Shown: positions 40,791-45,903 of the stretch, piece by piece
How the letters are laid out: each line of letters starts with the position of its first letter
How positions within the stretch are numbered: position 1 is the stretch's first letter
Source: Thalassolituus sp. UBA1087
Lineage (GTDB): Bacteria > Pseudomonadota > Gammaproteobacteria > Pseudomonadales > Oceanobacteraceae
Length of the DNA stretch: 45,903 nt
Direction: 5' to 3'
NCBI GenBank assembly: GCA_002314145.1
Contig: DCCG01000030.1
Location: 1 to 45,903, forward strand
Program-made: the position numbers and the translations under genes
The notes under the pieces: model-generated
Told to the model about the DNA's origin: nothing
What the model saw: only the letters and a program-made list of their open reading frames with translations
Databases searched by the model: none

Positions 40791-40833
40791 AGTGTTATCC
40801 GTTGTGTTGTCTCCGTGTCAAAACGGCAGGCAA

Positions 40834-40864
40834 TAAAAAAGCCGCTGCCATGGCAGCGGCTTTT
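40834..40864 (-). terminator. Terminator of the TraF-like gene
   Basis: GCCGCTGCCATGGCAGCGGC (40841-40860) is a perfect 20-bp palindrome with a T run on the minus strand and four T on the plus strand. It lies 40 bp past the stop at 40902, between that gene and cca. Confidence 0.88.
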
Positions 40865-40901
40865 CAGTGTAACCCGGTTGGGCGTTATGCAGAAGCCGGT
40901 A

Positions 40902-42488
40902 TCAGAAGTAGAAACCGGTTTCCAGGGCAACGCCTGCTTCGGATTCCGGATCATCGATATTGGCCATAGCGGCGATATCAATATGCACACCGAACGGTGA
41001 GAAGCCCAGACCAACGGAGGCAACATCTGAACCGGATGAACTCAGATTGGTGCGGTAGCCAGCGCGCAGCTGCAGCGTTTTAAAGACATCAAACTCAGCA
41101 CCGAAGGACGCGAATTGTGTTGGGGTTTCAAAAGCCACTGGGTCATTTTCCACCAGATCAACATCAATAGCGGCGGAGACCCAGTCACCATTGTAAGCTA
41201 CGCCGGCGCGGTACTGAGGATCCAGTGATACGCTGCCGCCTTCGATGGTGTATGGCAGACCATTCGGATTGCCGTTGGAATCTTTTGGTGTGACGGTGAC
41301 ATCCGAATAATCAAACTCGCCACCCATCAGGTTTTTCGCCACCAGACCCAGCATCCAGTTTTTGCTGTCGCCAAAGCGCCAAGATGCACCGATGTCCAGG
41401 TTAAAGTTACTGTACTCTTCTTTCGAATCTTCCAGATCGTCTTCTTCTACATCTTCAAAACCATCCACCTCATCAGCGTAATGGTAGGTAATAATTTTCT
41501 GCAGTTTAGGTGTGATACCAATCGCAATATCTTCGCCGGCAATATTAAATTCGCGCGAGAATGAAAGACCAAGATCGACAGTGGCCACGGCAACGACTTC
41601 GGCGGTAGAGCTCAGGTCAGCATCGCTGGCTTCGTTGCTCAGCTCGCCGTTATCAAAAATAACCGTGCCATCAGAGGACGAATAATCATAATTCTGCAGA
41701 CTATTCACCGCAGTCTGCAGATCGGTGATTTCTCCCGGAGTAAGCGTGTTGTCTGCCGTTGCATTATCAATTTCTGAAGATACTGTATCAGCGGCTTCAA
41801 CATAGCCGCGTGCAGCAGGCACATAACTGTTCAGCAGGTTCAGGTCGCGATCAGAAAAATTCACTTTGGCTGAAATGTTCGCCGATCCGGATAAACTGAT
41901 GGCGGCAGCAAATTTTTTGCTTGGGATAGCCAGAGCAGAACCGACACCCACCCGGGCTGATAAGGGATTGCCAGAAATACTGTTCAGAGAGGTTGTCAGG
42001 TCTGAGATCGCAGATTGGGTAATGACCAGATCACTGTCTACATCGTTCAGTGCTGTTTGCAGATTGCTGTTGGCTGTCGCAATCTGTGCAGCGTTACCTG
42101 TACCAATCGCAGTTTCCAGTTCTGAGATACGGACGGTCAGAGTGTCCAGGTTATCGTCCAGACCATTGGATACACCGGCAGCACCTTCAATGGCGTCTTC
42201 AAAGGCCGGGAAAATATCATCACTGATACTTTCTGCTTCATCAATTAATTCTTCTTCGTCGGCGATATCAGCACCCACCTGCGGAAACAGCAGGGCAAAA
42301 TCATCGTCCTCTGATGCCTGCGACAGCAACGACGGGTTATAAGCCGGCGCATGGGCACGTTTGGCGCTGGCGACACCTGTGTTACCCATGGCCAGCCCGC
42401 GGGCATCCATCGGCATAAAAGGGGCGGCATTGGCCGACTGGACAGTCAGGGCGGCGATAGCAGTCGCCAGAAGGGAACGTTTGATCAT
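40902..42488 (-). CDS. TraF_2-family outer-membrane beta-barrel protein
   Basis: The protein has 528 residues from the ATG at 42488, with AGGAC upstream. A signal peptide (SLLATAIAALTVQSANAA) is followed by FMPMDARGLAMGNTGVASAKRAHAPAYNPSLLS, the hallmark of proteins named conjugal transfer protein TraF (PF13729) although they are chromosomal. Residues about 75-170 are acidic and heptad-like, probably coiled coil. The rest alternates like a beta barrel and ends GVALETGFYF, with a terminal Phe as expected for BamA-inserted porins. No conjugation genes are near, so a conjugative role is unlikely; a fatty-acid or hydrocarbon channel of the FadL-like superfamily is possible (inference). Confidence 0.82.
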   Translation of the reverse strand: MIKRSLLATAIAALTVQSANAAPFMPMDARGLAMGNTGVASAKRAHAPAYNPSLLSQASEDDDFALLFPQVGADIADEEELIDEAESISDDIFPAFEDAIEGAAGVSNGLDDNLDTLTVRISELETAIGTGNAAQIATANSNLQTALNDVDSDLVITQSAISDLTTSLNSISGNPLSARVGVGSALAIPSKKFAAAISLSGSANISAKVNFSDRDLNLLNSYVPAARGYVEAADTVSSEIDNATADNTLTPGEITDLQTAVNSLQNYDYSSSDGTVIFDNGELSNEASDADLSSTAEVVAVATVDLGLSFSREFNIAGEDIAIGITPKLQKIITYHYADEVDGFEDVEEDDLEDSKEEYSNFNLDIGASWRFGDSKNWMLGLVAKNLMGGEFDYSDVTVTPKDSNGNPNGLPYTIEGGSVSLDPQYRAGVAYNGDWVSAAIDVDLVENDPVAFETPTQFASFGAEFDVFKTLQLRAGYRTNLSSSGSDVASVGLGFSPFGVHIDIAAMANIDDPESEAGVALETGFYF

Positions 42489-42695
42489 ATTGATAGTCCT
42501 GTTATAAATCCTGATAAATAATCTGATCCTGCAGCCCGGATGCCTCCTGACCCGTGCTGAAATCTGAGCAGTGCTCTCATGTCTCAAAAAGTCTAGCCGC
42601 TAATATCGAGCTTGCCTAATTCACAGGGTGACCTGTATGCTACATTTTGTTAAGAAAGTTATTTTTATTCATCTTTTACGCGAATATTTCCTGTG

Positions 42696-42724
42696 TTGAC
42701 TGTCATCAAACCGACATCTGTACT
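42696..42724 (+). promoter_or_regulatory. Sigma70-like promoter
   Basis: TTGACT and TGTACT are separated by 17 bp. The start would be near 42731. Confidence 0.5.
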
Positions 42725-42730
42725 GATCAT

Positions 42731-42841
42731 TGTGATGCGCCAGTGCCCGTGTGCTCTGCTGCGCTGGGCAGTGCGTGTCGTTATGCGGTCAGGGAATTAA
42801 GTAGAAGTACGTATCCTGAGGCCGCTATCGCGGCCTTTTTT
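42731..42841 (+). ncRNA. Candidate small RNA or attenuator leader of the EamA gene
   Basis: This transcript of about 110 nt is bounded by the promoter at 42696 and the terminator at 42820. Internal pairing TGCCC/GGGCA (around 42745 and 42770) is possible. It matches no RNA family I can name. Confidence 0.35.
42820..42841 (+). terminator. Rho-independent terminator with no gene before it
   Basis: GGCCGC-TATC-GCGGCC is followed by six T. The nearest upstream gene on this strand ends at 39543, and the EamA gene starts 38 bp downstream. Confidence 0.85.
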
Positions 42842-42879
42842 GTGCCCCGTTATTGCCTCCTTTTTCCGGACAAAGAAAC

Positions 42880-43803
42880 ATGCAGCTTTTATTGGCTTAT
42901 CTTGCCGTCGTGGTGATCTGGTCCACCACGCCGATTGCAATTCAGTTCAGTCTTACGGGGCTGGATTTTTATACCGGTGTCAGTCTGAGAATGTGGGTCA
43001 GCGCGGCGCTGTCTCTGCCGTTGCTGTGGGTTCTGCGCCAGCGTTTGCAGCTGAGTCCACAGGCGTTAAAAAGTTACCTGGCCGGTAGTCTGGGGATTTA
43101 TGGCGCCATGATGGCCGTGTATTGGGGGGCTCATTTTATTCCCTCCGGGCTTATTTCTGTGATTTATGGTTTGGCCCCTATGCTGTCCGGTGCCATGGCC
43201 TGGCTGTGGCTGAAAGAACGGGAACTGACACCAGCGCGTTTTCTGGCTTTGCTGATAGCCCTGTCTGGTCTGGCTATGGTTGTCAGTGGCCGTCTGGCGC
43301 TGGACAGCAATGCCTGGCGCGGTGTGCTTGGTACGGTCGTATCGGTGAGCTGTTTTGCGGCCAGTGCCGTATTGGTTAAAAAAGTGAATGCCGGTCTGCA
43401 TCCGCTGGTGCAGACCAGCGGTACCCTGTGGGTCTCATCCATGGGTTATCTGCTGACCATGCCGTTTTTCGGCATCCATATTCCGGCGCAGTGGGATATG
43501 AAATCCATTGCCGGGCTGGGATATCTGGTCGTATTCGGCTCTTTGCTGGGCTTTATGCTGTATTTCTTTGTGCTCAAATCCCTGCCCACATCGCGGGTGA
43601 CTCTGATCACCCTGATCGCCCCAGTGCTGGCTGTGTTCTGGGGGTTCTGGCTGAAAGACGAACGTCTGTCTTCTGCTTCTCTGGCAGGGGCAGCTGCGTT
43701 ATTGGGTGGCCTGGCTCTGTACCAGTGGAACTACTGGCCTGACCGCTGGCTGCGGAGGCTGCTGCGCCGCGACCGCAAACGGGCGCCGGTAAATCCGGCC
43801 TAA
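42880..43803 (+). CDS. EamA-family (DMT) transporter
   Basis: The protein has 307 residues from the ATG at 42880 (MQLLLAYLAVVVIWSTTPIAIQFSL). It has ten predicted membrane helices in two EamA repeats; the opening WSTTPI, LAPMLSGAMAWLWLKERE in the first repeat and LIAPVLAVFWGFWLKDE in the second are typical. It ends with a basic cytoplasmic tail (RRLLRRDRKR). Family members export amino acids or other metabolites; the substrate is unknown. Its expression may depend on read-through of the terminator at 42820. Confidence 0.9.
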   Translation: MQLLLAYLAVVVIWSTTPIAIQFSLTGLDFYTGVSLRMWVSAALSLPLLWVLRQRLQLSPQALKSYLAGSLGIYGAMMAVYWGAHFIPSGLISVIYGLAPMLSGAMAWLWLKERELTPARFLALLIALSGLAMVVSGRLALDSNAWRGVLGTVVSVSCFAASAVLVKKVNAGLHPLVQTSGTLWVSSMGYLLTMPFFGIHIPAQWDMKSIAGLGYLVVFGSLLGFMLYFFVLKSLPTSRVTLITLIAPVLAVFWGFWLKDERLSSASLAGAAALLGGLALYQWNYWPDRWLRRLLRRDRKRAPVNPA

Positions 43804-43863
43804 ATATTTTCCGTCTTCTGCCGACACAGATCCTACAGAGACTTTGTTGTATGGGAGACGGAT

Positions 43864-44469
43864 ATGAAATGGCCTCAACTGGCAGCTGTCACGGCTGCTT
43901 CTGCCCTGATATTACAGGGCTGTTCCAGTGCTTTGCTCGAAGAACAGAATGTGAACGAAGACCCGGAGGCTTTTTTCCAGCCGGTGGAACAGGAGATTGA
44001 CCCGATTGCGCCTATGGTACTGCGTGTTGTGGGCTATGGGGCGGTTGAGGAGTCTGGCAACAAGTCTAAAGTTCAGCGCCGTCTGATGGCGATCCGTGCG
44101 TCAAAAATGGACGCTTACCGGGCGATGGCCGAACGGGTATATGGCACCTCCATTCAAGGCAGCACCACGGTGAAAGATATGGTCGTGCAGAATGACCGTT
44201 TCCGTACTTATGTAGAAACCTATATGCACGGTGCCCGCGTGGTGTCGTCAGATCTGATGCCGGATGGCAGCGTGGAAACCGTTCTGGAAATGGTGATTGA
44301 TCAGGGCTTCCGTAATTGTCTGCAGACGATGGACAGCCAGCGCTTCAATGTTGATTGCCGTGCTCCGCTGGGTGGTGGTGAAAGAACCAACCAGTTCGCT
44401 GCCAGCCAGCGTCAGCGGGTGCAGGGTGAGGCAGCAATGCCGGAAGCCGGCTTTTATTTTATTGAATAA
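43864..44469 (+). CDS. LPP20-family lipoprotein, FlgP-like
   Basis: The protein has 201 residues. A lipoprotein signal with lipobox LQGC puts the lipid on Cys20. The LPP20 domain (about 50-155) includes VVGYGAV, RLMAIRASKMDAYRAMAERVYG and VVSSDLMPDGSVETVLEM. In Vibrio, FlgP is such a lipoprotein and stabilises the outer-membrane part of the flagellar motor with FlgO and FlgT. The flgT homologue follows directly here, which supports a FlgP role. The tail of about 35 residues is Gln/Arg-rich and not conserved-looking. Confidence 0.82.
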   Translation: MKWPQLAAVTAASALILQGCSSALLEEQNVNEDPEAFFQPVEQEIDPIAPMVLRVVGYGAVEESGNKSKVQRRLMAIRASKMDAYRAMAERVYGTSIQGSTTVKDMVVQNDRFRTYVETYMHGARVVSSDLMPDGSVETVLEMVIDQGFRNCLQTMDSQRFNVDCRAPLGGGERTNQFAASQRQRVQGEAAMPEAGFYFIE

Positions 44470-44506
44470 TCTCCGGGCCTGATTTTTCAGCTACAGGGTG
44501 CTCACT

Positions 44507-45709
44507 ATGCGTTATTTTCTGCTTATTCTGTCATTGCTGGGGGTGGACGCCCGCGCCATTACCGTAGAAGCAACCGGCGAAGCGCCGTTAACCGGTGCCA
44601 TTTCTTTTGCCCGCGAGCAGGCTCTGGAAGATGCCATGCGTCAGGCCAGTCTGCGCGCCGGTGCCCATATCAGCAGTACCCAGCTGATGGAGCACGGCGT
44701 GATGGCACAGGACGATGTGCGCGTCCGCTCCCAGGCGCAGCTGAAAAATGTGGAAGTGCTGTGGGAAGACCAGAACAATGGCCTGTATCAGGTATCTATC
44801 CGGGCGGATGTGACGCCGGAGGCCATGTGTCCGGCCAGTACTCAGCGCTATCGCAAGGCGATTGCCGTGGCCGGTTTTGGACTGGCCAATCCCATGCAGG
44901 CCAGTGTCGGGCGGCTGGAAAATATTGAGCAGGATCTGCCCCGTCTGTTGGTGAACACTCTGAATGGCCGGGGTGCAGTCCATGCACTGGATGCCACCCG
45001 GGTCAGTCTGTTTCAGGATCCTCGCCGCGCGCCATCCATGGAAACACAGCAGCAGCGGCTGACAACATCCGTTGCGCTGGCCACTCAGATGGGAGCGCAG
45101 TATGTGGTCTCCGGAGTGGTCCGGGATCTGTCGATGATAGATGAGGCACCGGAAAAAACCCGCCATCCGGATAACAGCCGCATGAATCCCTGGCTGACTC
45201 TGGTCGGTCTGGATGAAGACGCTCATCAGCGCCAGTTTGTGATGGATGTATTTGTGCACGACGGCCTCAGTGGCGCCATGCTGTTCCACCGTACATACAC
45301 AGCCAATGGGGAATGGACCCGTGCCAATACTGAACGTACCGGCTTTGCCACGCCTCAGTTCTGGAAAACCCAATACGGTGACGAAGTACGTGATCTGCTG
45401 ACGGGTGTGGTGGATGATGTCGATGAGGTTCTGCGTTGCCAGCCCTTTATGGCGCGGATTGTAAAAGCCCGTGGCAATCGACTGCATATTGAAGCCAGCG
45501 CCGGCGCCGGTATCCGTCCGGGCGATAAGTTTCAGGTGTACCGCACCGGTACTTTTTATAACCTCGATCTTGAACCACGTACGGAGCTCAGTGATATGGC
45601 GACGGAAGTGGTGGTGAAACAGGTGCAGCCACAATTTGTCGTGGCTGAAATGCAGCTCAGCGCCGAGCATCTGGCCATACAACGCGATGATATGGTAATT
45701 GCCTGGTAG
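44507..45709 (+). CDS. flgT: Flagellar assembly protein FlgT (H-ring)
   Basis: The protein has 400 residues from the ATG at 44507, with ACAGGG upstream. A signal peptide (FLLILSLLGVDARA) is followed by three domains. The N-terminal domain (ITVEATGEAPLTGAISFAREQALEDAMRQASLRAG, split here as about 18-52) resembles the LPP20 fold. The middle domain (about 115-300) starts KAIAVAGFGLANP, and the C-terminal domain (about 315-400) has a beta-barrel-like RIVKARGNRLHIEASAGAGIRPGDKF. FlgT forms the H-ring around the LP ring in sodium-driven polar flagella. It follows the FlgP-like gene by about 37 bp, and further flagellar genes would be expected to the right. Confidence 0.88.
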   Translation: MRYFLLILSLLGVDARAITVEATGEAPLTGAISFAREQALEDAMRQASLRAGAHISSTQLMEHGVMAQDDVRVRSQAQLKNVEVLWEDQNNGLYQVSIRADVTPEAMCPASTQRYRKAIAVAGFGLANPMQASVGRLENIEQDLPRLLVNTLNGRGAVHALDATRVSLFQDPRRAPSMETQQQRLTTSVALATQMGAQYVVSGVVRDLSMIDEAPEKTRHPDNSRMNPWLTLVGLDEDAHQRQFVMDVFVHDGLSGAMLFHRTYTANGEWTRANTERTGFATPQFWKTQYGDEVRDLLTGVVDDVDEVLRCQPFMARIVKARGNRLHIEASAGAGIRPGDKFQVYRTGTFYNLDLEPRTELSDMATEVVVKQVQPQFVVAEMQLSAEHLAIQRDDMVIAW

Positions 45710-45824
45710 GCAGCGTCTGTGCGGTTTTCCTTTGCAGATATAAAAAGGGCCGGTAACGCCCCATTGCTGACCCACAATTTTTTATTTGAACTTTTGCGAG
45801 AACTTCAAAGCCCGTTGTCCTCAT

Positions 45825-45903
45825 AGAGGGGCCTTGCCCCTCTCGCCGGACCGGCTCAACTCCTGACCGCCATGGATGGCGGAAATGCAGGTTTTGCAGG
45901 AGC
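45825..45903. repeat. Hairpin-rich repeat at window end
   Basis: AGAGGGGC-CTT-GCCCCTCT (45825-45843), CCGG-A-CCGG (45847-45854) and CCGCCAT-GG-ATGGCGG (45867-45882) follow one another, then GCAG-GTTTTGCAG. The CATGGATG core is shared with the element at 20951-20972. It probably continues past the window edge. Confidence 0.55.

Larger units (their letters stand above)
42489..42879. other. Intergenic region with promoter and orphan terminator
   Basis: This 391-bp stretch lies between the divergent TraF-like and EamA genes. It holds a sigma70-like promoter on the plus strand (42696-42724) and a strong terminator (42820-42841) before the EamA start. No open frame between them is convincing. It could encode a small RNA or an attenuated leader. 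Confidence 0.55.

Noticed and set aside
44588..45775. 395-codon open frame antisense to flgT
   Set aside because: FlgT domains are clear on the plus strand; the antisense product is His/Cys-rich low-information text.

Overview
The window reads as chromosomal DNA of a marine-type gammaproteobacterium, most likely in or near the Oceanospirillales. This placement is an inference from gene content (a FlgP/FlgT flagellar H-ring pair, a chromosomal TraF-like outer-membrane protein, the rpsU-yqeY-dnaG-rpoD order, a tRNA-Ile2 beside rpoD) and not from a phylogeny. No rRNA, CRISPR array, integrase or intact insertion sequence was seen. There is one tRNA.

Left part (1-13.2 kb): an accessory metabolic locus. 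A porin of the alginate-export type with an abnormal C-terminus is divergent from a four-gene set: an acyl-CoA-dehydrogenase-fold flavoprotein without the usual catalytic Glu, a DUF302-like protein, a rubredoxin/rubredoxin-reductase fusion and a tandem rhodanese. A CopD-like membrane protein and a RhlE-type helicase follow. Then come a GAF-AAA-Fis sigma54 activator and a nitrate/sulfonate/taurine-type ABC importer whose binding protein has a Tat signal. The flavoprotein set, the activator gene and the ABC operon each have a -24/-12 promoter. The flavoprotein and ABC promoters share a 12-base string inside a TGTC-N-GACA palindrome 80-100 bp upstream. I read this as one sigma54 regulon for import and oxidative breakdown of an unknown, possibly sulfur- or nitrogen-containing compound. 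It is the best candidate here for an undescribed system.

Middle part (13.2-32 kb): small accessory modules, most with their own regulator and visible operators. They are an AEC transporter with a LysR; a TetR with an alpha/beta hydrolase and an SDR (43-bp palindrome); a MarR with a cytochrome c'-like protein and a membrane protein (three palindromes); a LysR with a hydroxynitrile-lyase-type cupin (16-bp palindrome); and a six-gene run (CMD protein, MFS, cyclophilin-like, Gfo/Idh/MocA, periplasmic paralogous cupin, membrane-anchored metallo-beta-lactamase fold). A molybdenum hydroxylase operon closes this part: [2Fe-2S] subunit, Tat-exported molybdopterin subunit, XdhC and a MocA-type cytidylyltransferase.

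Right part (32-45.9 kb): core genome. It holds tRNA-Ile2(CAU), the macromolecular-synthesis cluster rpoD-dnaG-yqeY-rpsU, the divergent tsaD-folB-folK run, convergent cca, a TraF_2 outer-membrane protein, an EamA transporter behind a possible small RNA or attenuated leader, and the flagellar genes flgP-like and flgT. The last 100 bases are a hairpin-rich repeat that resembles one at 20.8-21.0 kb.
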